30,768 nucleotides of DNA from Nemertoderma westbladi (lineage: Eukaryota; Xenacoelomorpha; Nemertodermatida; Nemertodermatidae), in assembly GCA_032718475.1 (NCBI GenBank), contig JAUCBJ010001220.1:1-30768 (forward strand), in the 5' to 3' direction. Below are positions 1 to 10,495 of this stretch, in pieces. The notes under the pieces were generated by a model, which searched no databases, was not told the origin of the DNA, and worked only from the letters and a program-made list of their open reading frames with translations. Within the stretch, counting starts at the first letter, position 1; the number at the start of each line of letters is the position of its first letter. The position numbers and the translations under genes are program-made.

Positions 1-340
1 AAATTTTTTAAATAAATTACATTTGATATTGTTTCTAAATAATTACATTTGATATTGTTTCTAAATAATTACATTTGATATTGTTTCTAAATAATTACAT
101 TTGATATCGTTTCTAAATAATTACCTAGTACATTTGATATTGTTTCTAAATAATTACATTCGATATTGCTTTTAAATAATTACATTTGAAATTGTTTCTA
201 AATAATTACATTTCAAATTGTTTCTAAATAATTACATTTGATATTGTTACTAAATAATTACATTTGATATTGCTTCTAAATGAATTACATTTGATATTGT
301 TTCAAAATAATTACATTTGATATTGTTTCTAAATAATCAC
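1..340. repeat. 26-bp tandem repeat (minisatellite)
   Basis: About a dozen copies of a 26-bp unit containing ATTACATTTGATATTG followed by TTTCTAAATA run from the left edge. Successive units start at 16, 42, 68 and 94, an exact 26-bp step. One unit (about 120-130) carries an 8-bp insertion and others differ by one or two bases. The array probably continues to the left of the window. No coding potential is seen. Confidence 0.95.
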
Positions 341-540
341 TTGCTCTATACCCAAGTCTCTTTACCCTCTATACCCTAGCCTCTTTACAATATCTCGAGA
401 AATAATAACTGCATCCCCATTCTGAATGTGTATATCCCCACTAAGTCTATCATTGTGGTTCAAATGGTATTAATATCAGTGTCATATGACTGCTAGAAGT
501 GTGTTCTAATGATGGCAGACAAATAGCATCACACCGTGAC

Positions 541-929
541 GTCACGCTGTGACAAGGATTAAAAACAGTTAAAGGGTATGGCTATACAAGGAAAAAACCA
601 ACAAGTATTTAACTACATTACTTTTTTATTTATCTGTTGTTAATATAAAAGCACAAAACGTTTTAAAGCAAAACAATCTCCTGGAGAGCAGAACTTTACA
701 TTAACATTTGAGCAGTGTTTATTGATGTCCGATTTCTGTCACGCTGTGACTTTTTGTTATGTAGTGTCTTTTCAGTATTTTTACAAAGTGATTTCAGAAT
801 TTTTTATTGTTATAATGAATCAATGGTATCTCTTGCAAAAATATCAAGTGAAATCTTTTACAAAATACTATCTTGTAAAATATAGCAAGGCGCCAAAAGT
901 TAAAAAATAGTCAAATGTCACGCTGTGAC
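541..929. repeat. Three spaced copies of palindrome GTCACGCTGTGAC
   Basis: The 13-mer GTCACGCTGTGAC, a 5-bp inverted repeat around GCT, occurs identically at 541-553, 738-750 and 917-929. A related CACCGTGAC lies directly before the first copy. The intervals are 197 and 179 bp. The shape suits a dimeric protein-binding site or the remains of a satellite of about 180-200 bp, but nothing in the sequence decides between them. Confidence 0.7.
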
Positions 930-952
930 ACGCGTAGAATTGCTGTAAAGCA

Positions 953-1036
953 AGTTCCAGTTCTAGTTTCAGTTTTAAAAAAATTAATGTTTCAGTTCTA
1001 GTTTCAGATCCAGTTCAATTTCAGTTTCAGTTCGCT
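953..1036. repeat. Degenerate GTTTCAGTTCTA low-complexity repeat
   Basis: The stretch consists of imperfect copies of CAGTTCTAGTTTCAG and CAGTTTCAGTTC, broken by an A-run. It looks like a decayed short tandem repeat. Confidence 0.7.
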
Positions 1037-1109
1037 GCACTAGTTGGGGGTGCCAGGCCAGTGGTACGCATGTACACACCACCTCCATGCCAGGCTTTGC
1101 CCGGTCAGA

Positions 1110-1410
1110 GGACGCGCATAGGTTGACCATCACTGTTGCACAGACAGGGAGGACTATTGACACAAACTCACACCAAATACATGAGGGGAGGCATATAAGC
1201 TAAACTGTGAGCTATGGATCACCAATATCTTATATTTTGTTTAGGTAATGTTCCCTGAACTTAGTATTTATATTGCAGGACGTAAAACCAATTAAGTCTT
1301 ACTAATCTATTAGTTGATTTTGTCAAGTTTATTATGATAATATAGTCGGACATGTTTATAGTATCCTGTTAAATCAATCAAACCTGATGAATTGTTTATA
1401 CCGGTATGGT
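1110..1410 (+). repeat. Dispersed repeat, copy 1 (inverted partner at 10985-11345)
   Basis: Reading forward, this segment matches the reverse complement of 10985-11345 over about 300 bp with small gaps. Shared blocks include CACTGTTGCACAG, CTAAACTGTGAG, AATATCTTATATTTT, TATTTATATTGCAGGA and AAACCTGATGAATTGTTTAT. The block TTATATTGCAG resembles a splice acceptor, but no exon follows. It is a diverged interspersed repeat of unknown class. Confidence 0.85.
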
Positions 1411-2711
1411 TTTTTTTACCTGCTTGCTATATTAATTCTTTAACAGGAACAGAGTGATCTGGTTAATCATAATAAAAATAATAAATCAATCACTTATATC
1501 GCTCTTAATCCTATAATCCTGTTAAATCTCAAAGATTGTGTCTGAAAGTTTAGTTTAGATTTGAAAAGTCCTATTAAAGAGTTCGGTTTTTAGAACGCTG
1601 CGGAAAGTTTTCAGATCAGTGGCAGTTCGAGTTTGAAAATGGAGACTGTTGAAGACTGTTGGAGCTGCATAGGTGAATGATCGGGCGCCGAATGTTTTAA
1701 GTTAAATTTGGTACTTGACTGCTTGAGACCAAAGTTATTCTGTGTATAATATAATACCGGTACTATCTTTATAAATTTCACTCACAATGACAGGACCTGG
1801 TTAACTATGCGCAGTGCAATCTTGTCGGATTTTGGAATGACATATCCTCCCAGATAAGATAGTCTCTGGATTTCTAAATTCCTACAGTACCACAGTTGAC
1901 AGTTGAGTTAGCACACAGTTGACCGAGTCCTGTTAATGTGTGTGTGTGTGAAAGTTATAAAGATAATATCATGATTGGTAAGACTCAGAATGGCTGTAAT
2001 AGAAACATGGCAATTAATTTAAATTGTGTAGGCCTAATATATTCTTGGAAATACAGGCATTGGATTCTTGGTTATGAGGTTTAATTAACATTACGTTTAT
2101 GTAAGATATATTCACATTTTATCACAGGGTCAGTCTGATATTTATAGGGTATGCTTACTAAATGGGATTCTGTCTACCAGCAATATATTGGATATTAGGC
2201 CTATTACTGTATTAAGGTTGCTGATTTACCTCCAGGGTGCTATGGCGATGATGGGGTTACTATAACAACACTAGCTCGGGATTATGATATGATAGGAGTT
2301 TTGTCAAGTCAGCGCATATAGTAATAGTACCCTACTATATACTACTATCTGGCCTGGCTATGGCTGTATGGCCTATATTCTGGGAATACTAAAATATTGA
2401 CCACAAGTGCAGAAATTTTTTTGACCGTGCCGTTAATTTTTTGTGACATAAAATACAGTGCGGAACTTCCAATATTGGATTGAGCTTCCAAAATTGGCAG
2501 TCTGGCAGTATAGTTTAACAATGGTACCTACCAGTCTTATTGAGTATTGACTGATATACGGATGGAGCCATTCAGTACGTGCCATAGCCACACAATAGTA
2601 CCAGTACCATACCTCTCTACCCTCCAGTATGCAAATTGCCAATTGGGGTGTGTTAAGACGAACGGCCGCCCAAAGTAGACTCCACGGGGAAATTAGTTTT
2701 TTAGCCTGATG
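1411..2711. other. Gene-free segment
   Basis: I see no gene or RNA. A short TG-dinucleotide run lies near 1936-1950. TAGGCCTA-type hexamers occur near 2031 and 2196. The 69-codon minus-strand frame at 2433-2642 has no motif and I do not accept it. Confidence 0.6.
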
Positions 2712-3000
2712 TTTATACTATTTATTTAATGCATTATTTTTAACGTGATTTGCTTTGTGTCCTATCTATTTGGTGTACTATTTTTAGCTTGCAATTTATC
2801 CTATGAAATCTATGCGGTGTATTATTTCGGCTTATAATTTATTTATGTCTTTAATTATTTATTTAATGCGTTATTTTTTGACATGTGATTTGCTTTGTGT
2901 CCTATCTATTTGGTGTACTATTTTTAGCTTGCAATTTATCCTATGTAATCTATGCGGTGTATTATTTCGGCATATAAGTTATTTATGTCTTTAATTATTT
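2712..3000. repeat. 140-bp tandem duplication with a degenerate third unit
   Basis: The block GATTTGCTTTGTGTCCTATC starts at 2747 and again at 2887, giving a 140-bp period. The copies are nearly identical, differing for example as ATGAAATC against ATGTAATC and GGCTTATAA against GGCATATAA. Weaker echoes (TTTAGTGTATTATTTTTCGG) continue to about 3065. The open frame at 2803-2994 lies entirely inside the repeat and is not considered a gene. Confidence 0.92.
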
Positions 3001-4367
3001 ATTTAGTGTATTATTTTTCGGCGTACAATCTATAATGTTGATCTATTTGCTGGGTGATTATTTTCGGCTTAGGGCTTGTTCTGTATTGATTTTGTTGGTG
3101 TGCATACTTGTATATTGGCTGTGGCGACATCTATTTGGTTATGATTTTTATTGGTGGGCCGCGAGTTGATTATTGGGTTTATTTTTAGCTCGGTTATTAT
3201 TGGTATGTACCTTTATACCTCGCCTGGGGCGGGCTCGGGTATTGCTTGGGGTGGGCGTACTTAGCTGCTATATTGGATATGTAAACACGATTGGCTTCTG
3301 TAAAGTTGTAGGATAATATGTGGCCATTATTGCTTTTGTAAGTTTTGATTGGAGGATTCCTTTCGGGAGAGGGGGGGGGGGGGGGGGGGGGGGGTGTATT
3401 CAAGGCTTGGCTTTGTGACATTATTGCTTTGAATGTTGTAGCTAATAATAGCCTATCTTAGGATGGTTGAAGTTTGTGTTACTCTATTGTTGCAAGGGTC
3501 AAACTGATTATAGCTCGTTTGTTTGTCTGCCCGTTGAGGTAATGTGCAGTTTGTTCGGTAATCTGTTAACACCTTTTATATTGGTTGAGTTTGGTATATA
3601 AACTATAGTTATGGGATTCATTCGTCAGTAGCCTACGAACCCCAGCCAACTGTCATGCCATTTAACTAAATGTTTTTCTTTTGGTCCCGGCCGGACCGGT
3701 AATTTTATTATTATTATTAATGCAATTTTGCGGCTAAATTTTACTGTCTGATTGAAATTAAATAAAAATTAAACCTCTACACTGAACGTATTTAACTATT
3801 TTTCTTTATGTTTTCGTCATGGTGAAAACGAATCACGGGCTCGCCGATCTCTAGATCAAGGAAGGTAACCATCCGGATAACCCCCCCCCCCCCCCTACCC
3901 CTCTCGTATAGGCATACTCTTTAAAAAAGGGCAAGCACATACCAGGCTACCGCACTCCCCACACACTCCACGAACCTTATAGGGAATCGAAGGCAACCAC
4001 ATGCTGGCCTGGTAGATAGTCTGCACACACCCCCTTTTTACAGGGTGATGTCTCAGCCTTCATAGGGTGTAGGGTTAATGTTAAATTAATAATATTGAAA
4101 AATTAGTACCTTAGAACCTAGAAGTAAACATTTTTCTGTAAACTGTGTTCCTAAATTTAGTTTATTGCCTGCCATTAGAACCTGCTACTTTCTGACTTTC
4201 CTTTAAAAGGCACCTTAAATGGTGAATATCAAAATTTAATATTCGCGAACTTAAGTTAATATGTTAGAGTGTTAAAGTGTTCTAAGATATCACCACACAA
4301 TAGACTAACTTCGGATCTTTGTTAGCAAGAGATTTCAAAATATTAAGTAGAGTTGTGTTCTAGCTTC
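3001..4367. other. Gene-free segment with homopolymer tracts
   Basis: No gene is recognised. The segment holds a run of 24 G (3371-3394), a run of 15 C (3881-3895), a short ATT repeat near 3700-3715 and a TATATAAA box near 3595. A minus-strand frame at 3197-3421 owes its proline run to the G tract and is rejected. The TATA-like box is isolated and could be a remnant LTR promoter, but no partner LTR is visible. Confidence 0.55.
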
Positions 4368-4373
4368 CATTAG

Positions 4374-6105
4374 GGTAATTCCATCCAAATTCGACAAATT
4401 GCGGTGGCATGGGGTCATCGATTTCGTTTATTTTTGGATATATGGTCGGAAATGGTATAAAATGACACCTGATGAAATATAGAGTGTCATTTTATGTTTA
4501 TTGTACACATAAATAGGTCTCATACACATTAAAACCATGAATAAATAGCACCCACTTGTCAGACCAACTTTTCTATGTGGCCAAAGATTGCACTTTTCGA
4601 CAAATTTTTTCTTTTTGAGGCTTGAGTTAGAGTGGTCTGATTAGTGGGTAGCCCAAAACATTTAGTAAATAATTAGATATACCAAAAGGAGGTTCTGTGG
4701 TACAATTTTCATGTACCACCAGCAAGTCAGACTTCCATACCATCATCTGGAAAATTGAAACTTTCCAAAATTGCCATACTTTGGAACATCACTGCAAGCG
4801 TCTGATAAAAGATGGGTGCTTGAAATGAATCATGAGTAGTAACATGGATAAAGGAAAAATGCATGACAAGTTTCGGATGCCACACATGCCTTCTTCAGTA
4901 TTCAATTTAAAAGTTCAATTTTCAAAATTTATCGTCAGATTAAATACTTTAGAACCAAGGTCTGCTTATGAGGTTGCTCTCATAACCAGCACACATTACA
5001 CATTAAGTATTTAAATGTTTTAGACACAATAAAGGCTGTTTTTTTCACCACAAAAATTAACTATCATTAACTATCGTATTAATTATCACTGACTTGCCTC
5101 ATCATAATGAACATACTGTATTATGTTCCATTCCCTGCTGCCCTTGGCCGGGTTAGGGAATTATATAGATGAATTTCAAACAGCTTTTCTTGTATTATGA
5201 TATAATAATTAATAGTATCAGAAGGTATATAACTCATTGGGTATTGAAATTAGTCAATAATATGTTAAAATTATTTACCTTTGTTTGTTACACATAAAAT
5301 ATCTGACAAGTGGGTGGTGAAAAAAACAGCCTTTATTGTGTCTAAAACATTTAAATACTTAATGTGTGCTGGTTATGAGAGCAACCTCGCAAGCAGACCT
5401 TGGTTCTAAAGTATTTAATCTGACGATTAATTTTGAAAATTGAACTTTTAAATTGAATAATATATACTGAAGAAGGCATGGGTGGGATCTGTAACTTGTC
5501 ATGCATGTTTCCCTTATCCATGTTACTACTCGTACTCATGATTTATTTCAAGCACCCATCTTTTATCAGATGCTTGCAGTGATGTTCCGAAGTATAGCAA
5601 TTTTGGAAAGTTTCAATTTTCCAGATGATAGTATGGAAGTCTGACTTGCTGGTGGTACATGAAAATTGTACCACAGAACCCCCCTTTGGTATATCTAACT
5701 ATTTACTAAATGTTTTGGGCTACCCACTAATCAGACCACTCTAACTCAAGCCTCATAAAGACAAAATTTGTCGAAAAGTCCATTCTTTGGCCACATAGAA
5801 ACGTTGGTCTGACAAGTGGGTGGTATTTATTAATGGTTTTAATGTGTATAAGACCTATTTATATGTACTATAAACATAAAATGACACTACCCACTAGTCA
5901 GAAAGATATTCTGTAGGTTTCATTGGGGATATGTTCAAATAAATCGCAAACTTTGAACTGCATTATCTCGAAAACCAATACACCATCATCAGAAATATTT
6001 CATCAGGTGTCATTTTATACCATTTCCGACCATATATATATCCAAAAATAAAGGAAATCGATGACCCCATGCCACCGCGATTTGTCAAATTTGGATGGAA
6101 TTACC
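4374..6105. mobile_element. Fold-back (long-TIR) DNA element, 1.7 kb
   Basis: The two ends are long inverted copies of each other. The left arm is about 4374-5047 and the right arm about 5318-6105, with a spacer of about 270 bp. Termini read GGTAATTCCATCCAAATT inward on both sides. Directly outside, CATTAG stands at 4368-4373 and 6106-6111, which I read as a 6-bp target duplication (a 4-bp ATTA reading is also possible). The right arm has roughly 110 bp near 5886-6000 that the left arm lacks. The two short reading frames, at 4832-5014 plus and 5351-5539 minus, are mirror images produced by the arms and are not genes. There is no transposase inside, so it is non-autonomous. The superfamily is not assigned. 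Confidence 0.93.
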
Positions 6106-6131
6106 CATTAGAATGGCCATTACAGCATTAG

Positions 6132-6583
6132 GATGGTAAGAGTGTGCGAGGTGTAGACTTTGCTGAGACGGATGAATCTTCTATGAACTTTGATTCGGAT
6201 GACTTTTCTCTGATTGAAAATGAAGAGAACATTGAGAAAGAATACTCATGCAGATCCAGTGGTACTGATACTGATTAGATTACATGGAAAGCACTGATGG
6301 AGAGCACTGCAGTGAGAGTACTGACGAAGCTGTTGCTGATGTCAATATTTGTCACTTGTGTTTTGAAGTGAATCCACGTCGCCCTCATAAAGGATACTTG
6401 ATCAACTGGGAAGATTGTGAAAGATGTGAGAAATGGTACCATACCTTTTGTGTCAAAAGAAATGGTGGCATTGCATCCACAGCATCTAACATTTGTGAGT
6501 GTATTGATATTGACATTGAAGAGTGCGAAATATTACAGGATAGGCCCTATTGCAAATTTAGACGTAGAGATCAGAAGATATGA
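6132..6583 (+). pseudogene. Broken zinc-finger protein fragment (PHD-like finger)
   Basis: A Ser/Asp/Glu-rich frame opens at about 6132 (after a TAG) and ends at a TAG near 6277. A second frame starts at ATG 6284 and continues the same acidic, Ser/Thr/Asp-rich style, then carries a cysteine-rich domain and stops at 6583. The finger reads C-x2-C at residues 23-26, then W-x2-C-x2-C-x2-W-x-H-x2-C at about residues 42-56, and further cysteines. The W-x-H-x2-C spacing is typical of PHD-like fingers, which are often found at the C-termini of pogo/Tigger-type and other transposon proteins. The acidic and finger parts sit in different frames, so a frameshift or lost intron is likely. Host gene exon or transposon tail cannot be separated here. 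The fold-back element inserted just upstream could have separated it from earlier coding sequence. Confidence 0.6.
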
Positions 6584-6720
6584 AGTTATATACTCATTGT
6601 ACGTCTAAGATATGAAGTTATATACTCATTGTACATCTAACTATATGTAAAGATATTAAGTTTATATACTCATTGTACGTGTACGTCTAACTATACGTAA
6701 AGATATTAAGTTTATATATG
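6576..6720. repeat. Short degenerate tandem repeat
   Basis: Four imperfect units begin with AGATATGAAG or AGATATTAAG at 6576, 6608, 6651 and 6701 and contain TATATACTCATTGTACGTCTA. The unit length grows from 32 to 43 to 50 bp as extra CTATATGTAA blocks are added. It overlaps the last codons and 3' flank of the zinc-finger fragment. Confidence 0.85.
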
Positions 6721-7253
6721 TTGTCAAGTTGTGCATTTCATAAAAAATTATGCTTAAATTTTGTAATTGCCAAAATAGATCGCCCATGCGGCTGGTGCCC
6801 TCCAAAAACTAAAAAGTTATCCAATCATGCCCAACCAATTTTTATGGTGGTATTGGTTCGTCTCGTTCTCAAATATCCAAGTTTGAAAGAAAAATAATAC
6901 ATTTTAGGTGTGGCAGGAAACTGTCAAAGTTTTGAGCATGCGCGCGCAGTTTTCGCACTTATGTGCGCTCTTCCGGTAACATCTCGAACATATAATACAT
7001 CACATAATCCGTTTAAAACAGGTATAATATGCTAATATAATAATACCATCAAATTTGATAAAGGGTTGAAAGTGATACAGTAGTTGAAGTTGAAGTAGTA
7101 CCAGTGGGTTAAATAGGTCTGAATATATTTCAATTAGTACTAGCCTTCCTTAGGTCAATTTATTTATGTATTGTATAGCCTCTAAGTGAACATAATTAAA
7201 CATAGTGTGTTGAATCGAGCTATTTGTATTATATATCTGTATATTGTAATTGA

Positions 7254-9675
7254 ATGATGAGTTCCTATAACACAAGAAGCTTGAATGCTAGTGCATTTTT
7301 GGGATTGGACAAAGTCACTGTAATGGACCAGGAGATTACTGGAACACGCTTGCCTAACCCAAAACAAGTGTTGGTTTCATTCTTATCATTCAAAGAGAGC
7401 TTAAGAGAAGATGATACTTCAAAGCAATCTCGAATTATTAGAACTGCAGCTCTGAAAACTGTGGACAGAATTTGACCACACTATGAAAAGGCTGGTATAC
7501 CCTGTATTCACCCCTATAAAATGGCTGAGAAGATTGAAGGCTATTTTAAGAAATACAAGTCCATGTTAAAGATCAACTTAGATGAAAGAACAGCAAATAT
7601 TTAAATTGATCGTTATAAAGTGGAGCTCATGGAGACAGCAGTGTTTTGGCCCCGTACCACACTCAAGGACTTAGAAACAAAACGAGATCGGCCTGGAATT
7701 AAACCAGAAGAGAGAAATGCTATTCAAACGGACATGAATTTTTTTTAACTAGCATGATGTCAGACAGGGCTGCAACTTATACTGGTGTTGACAAAGTTTA
7801 TTCTGAGATAGTTAATAATCGAAAGCTTAAACGAAAGAGGAATGATTCTGGTGTTGTTGATGACAATCAAATTCAACCAGCTGAATGTGTTATGTGGGTA
7901 CCTCTGAAAGCGAGCAATCAGCTACAGAAGACGAACCTCCAGTAGTGTCTACATCTACATCAGTTCCCGAAGTCCGTAAACACAGGCGCTCAAAGGGTGG
8001 ATTGGATATTCACATCCCTCCTGATATTTTAAGAAATCAATTGTTACAATCAACAGCCATTAGAAACAACACTACACCAACTGCCCTAGCAGCAATTGTG
8101 AAATCATTGATAGAAGCTTGTAATAAGGGTGAGACATCTGGTATGTATTTAAATGCAACCCAAAGTTACAGATACCGGGTTTCAGCTAGCAAGGCAATTG
8201 CTGGAAGACTTGTAGAAGAATGGATGCCACCTGCAATTGGATGTTTACACTGGGATGGGAAATTGATGAAATGTCTAGATTCAAAGTATGATGAGGTTGA
8301 ACATTTACCAATTTTAGTTTCAGGGGATGTTGGTGTCAAACTGCTAGGAGTTCCAGCACTGCCTACGAAAAACTCAGATGGCATTGGTGATGTTATTTCA
8401 CGAGTTACTGAAGAACTACTTTGCAAATGGCAATGTATTGATAGCATTCGAGCAATGGTATTCGATACAACTGCTGCTAATACAGGCCATCTAACTGCAG
8501 CTTGTGTTGCAATACAGGAGAGATTGCAGCGTGAACTTCTTTGGTTTCCCTGTTGTCACCACATTGGCGAGATAGTTCTCACCCATATCTTTGATGATCT
8601 TCAAGTGGAGGTATCCAAAAGTCCTGAAATTACAATCTTCAAACGTTTTCGAGAAAACTATATCAAATTAACAACTGCGGTATTATCAGATCTAGTGTTT
8701 ATTGAGTTAGGAGACACTAGCAGCATTATCAACGAAATAGAAAGTGTTCTGGATTCTGGCAATTTATGCTACAGAGGTGATTATAAGGAAATGCTACAAC
8801 TCACATTGTTCATGATTTCAAAGAACAATAATGTTACTGACTTCTCCTTTAACAGGCCAGATGCCTTACATAAAGCCAGGTGGATGGCGAAGTTATTATA
8901 TTCCATGAAGATGGTTTTGATGTCTGATAAGATAGCTCATGAACTACCAAAGGGGGCGATTTTTGGAATAGGACAGTTAGAGAAACTCATCCGGTTTGTT
9001 ATCATCGTCTATGTTCCATGGTGGATAGATTGTGGTACACCGTCAAATGCATCTATCAACGACCTCCAACTTCTTAAGATAATTATGCAATATCCAGATG
9101 AAACCATCCGGAAGTCTGCTCTAAACGCGTTCAAAAATCATTTGTGGTACTTAACTGAGGAGCTAATACCATTAGCATTGTTCTCCAATAAGGTTTCTGA
9201 TGATGAGAAGCAGTGTATAGTTGATAAGCTGCTAGCTACTCCAAACCAGCCTTCAACTGATGTGGGGCTTTTAAACCGTCATTTCATGAAGAGGTTTGGA
9301 GCCAACTATGGGAAACCGAAGTTTCCTAAAGTGACTGAAGATAATATTATGAATTGGAAATTATGTGACTTAGTTGGTACTGATACCTGGGGTTTCTTCA
9401 CTATGTTAGGGTTAGATGTTTCATTTCTCCATACTCCAGTAGCATCATGGTCAGAAAATCTTTCATATCAAATGTCTTATAAAGTTGTTGAGAACTTCAG
9501 GTTATTGAATGACAGTGCAGATAGGGGTGTGAAGTTGGCCAGTGATTTCTTATCTGTAGCAAAGATTGAAGAGCGATATCAGAATGTTCTTCAGGTAGCA
9601 GAGAAAGACAGAAAACGAGTGCCGAATCAGCAGAAATCATCCCAAACTGAAAAAACATGGTTCTTAAAATTATGA
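7254..9675 (+). pseudogene. hAT-like transposase-family protein, copy 1 (disrupted)
   Basis: A related protein (copy 2, 24319-26271) shows this to be a broken gene. The N-terminal part runs from ATG 7254 through an in-frame TGA (7473) and a TAA (near 7602). It resumes at 7754, and a frameshift near 7880-7895 leads into the long frame ending at 9675. In that long frame (numbered from 7885) the conserved motifs are HWDGK with D124, LLGVP, FDTT-x2-NTG with D194, C223-x2-H226, IFKRF, R332-W333 and NDSADRGV with D546. This order equals the hAT layout D, D, C-x2-H, RW, E, but the last acidic residue is Asp where copy 2 has Glu. I recall uncharacterised animal proteins with the same motifs but no named family. 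Function is inferred to be DNA transposition by an RNase H-like fold. This copy cannot make a full protein as it stands. An AATAAA at 9743 could be its polyadenylation signal. Confidence 0.8.
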
Positions 9676-9742
9676 ATGGAGTACTTGTGAACCTATTCAG
9701 TATCATTTTAATGTAATAATTATATAGTAGACCATTCCTTAT

Positions 9743-9748
9743 AATAAA
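9743..9748 (+). promoter_or_regulatory. Candidate polyadenylation signal AATAAA
   Basis: AATAAA lies about 70 bp after the stop codon of transposase copy 1, in the expected place for a 3' end signal. In A+T-rich DNA such hexamers are common by chance. Confidence 0.35.
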
Positions 9749-10263
9749 CCAATTTTCTAACTATAAATGGAATTCATTGAAATAAAAAATGTATATTGAA
9801 TTGAATGTATTGCAGTTAGTAATAAATAGGTAACATCATTATTATTGATGTACCATATGCCTCCAAACAAGGTCCAAAAATGAAATTTCATACAAAAAGT
9901 TACTTTTGAACAATATTTTAAGTCAAAAACTCCTCTCGTGAAGATATCTCTTTAAGCGCTAAATGACCATACCTTGTTATCCAGTCTGCTACACCTAGAT
10001 ATGAATCAATAGAGCTGAAACTTTGTTATTACGTTCATATTAGGGTGTTACCACCAGAAAAAAAGGTTGGACCCATTCTGATAAAGTTGGGGCACAAGAT
10101 TGCCCATGTACATATTGTAAAGTATTCTGATACTCCTTTGTGCTTTTCTTTTATAAAACTATACTTAGTATGATGTTTTCAATACGTTTTCAAGTTTGTA
10201 ATGTACTCTCATATTCTTTTTCTTATAAAATTATACATAAATTTAATTTTTTTTTAATTTAAA
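9749..10263. other. Gene-free 3' flank
   Basis: No gene is seen. The part near 10040-10110 contains the candidate right terminal repeat of the element around transposase copy 1. Confidence 0.55.
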
Positions 10264-10495
10264 GGGGGAACTGGACGCATAAAAATTCATCCCTCTCCAG
10301 GGGAAATTGGACGCAAATAACAGTTGATTACACTCAAAAACAAAACTGTAACCTGTTCTATTGTGTTTAGTTTATTGTTATGGTTAAAATAACGTGCCAC
10401 TGTAACCTGCTCCTTTCCCTAAATTGAGAATTTAACATTGAGGCGGGATATTAATTCGCCAAGGTGGGTTAGCGGGTTTTGCGTCCAGTTCCCCC
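10264..10495. mobile_element. Small TIR element (MITE-like), about 232 bp
   Basis: The ends read GGGGGAACTGGACGCA at the left and the exact inverse TGCGTCCAGTTCCCCC at the right. A second GGGGAAATTGGACGCAAA near 10301 repeats the left motif internally. The C-run continues past the right end, which hides any target duplication. It encodes nothing and contains one copy of the dispersed TGTAACCTGCTCC repeat (10369-10453). Confidence 0.75.
10369..10453 (+). repeat. Dispersed TGTAACCTGCTCC repeat, copy 1
   Basis: It reads TTTATTGTTATGGTTAAAA, then TGTAACCTGCTCC, TTTCCCTAAATTGAGAAT and TTGAGGCGGGATATTA. The same blocks in the same order recur at 29737-29834. Shorter forms stand at 30086-30147, 30154-30210 and, on the minus strand, 23889-23944. 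Confidence 0.85.

Larger units (their letters stand above)
341..1109. other. Gene-free segment
   Basis: I see no gene here. A 62-codon frame from 722 to 910 has no recognisable motif and a low-complexity composition, and I treat it as chance. Contents are the three GTCACGCTGTGAC palindromes and the GTTTCAGTTCTA-rich stretch annotated separately. Confidence 0.6.
6775..10110 (+). mobile_element. Possible DNA transposon enclosing transposase copy 1
   Basis: The transposase-like pseudogene at 7254-9675 is flanked by weakly matching inverted segments. Near 6790-6860 are GTGCCCTCCAA, GTTATCCAATCATGCCCAACC and TTTTTATGGTGG. The reverse complement of 10040-10110 gives GTGCCCCAA, CTTTATCAGAATGGG, TCCAACC and TTTTTTTCTGGTGG in the same order. 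I read this as decayed terminal inverted repeats of an element of about 3.3 kb. I could not find a target duplication, and the exact ends are uncertain. Confidence 0.4.

Noticed and set aside
1-340. CRISPR-like array
   Set aside because: The units are contiguous 26-bp tandem copies without unique spacers, in a eukaryotic setting.
722-910. 62-codon plus-strand frame
   Set aside because: It has no motif, lies between the GTCACGCTGTGAC repeats and has A+T-driven composition.
2803-2994. 63-codon hydrophobic frame
   Set aside because: It lies wholly within the 140-bp tandem repeat; the hydrophobic character follows from T-rich sequence.
3197-3421. Proline-rich minus-strand frame
   Set aside because: The proline run comes from a 24-G tract and the rest shows no domain.
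3590-3790. LTR or promoter suggested by TATATAAA and a later A-rich tail
   Set aside because: No second LTR, primer site or coding sequence is associated with it.
4832-5539. Two small proteins (plus 4832-5014, minus 5351-5539) that resemble each other
   Set aside because: They are the same sequence read from the two inverted arms of the fold-back element, with different frameshifts.
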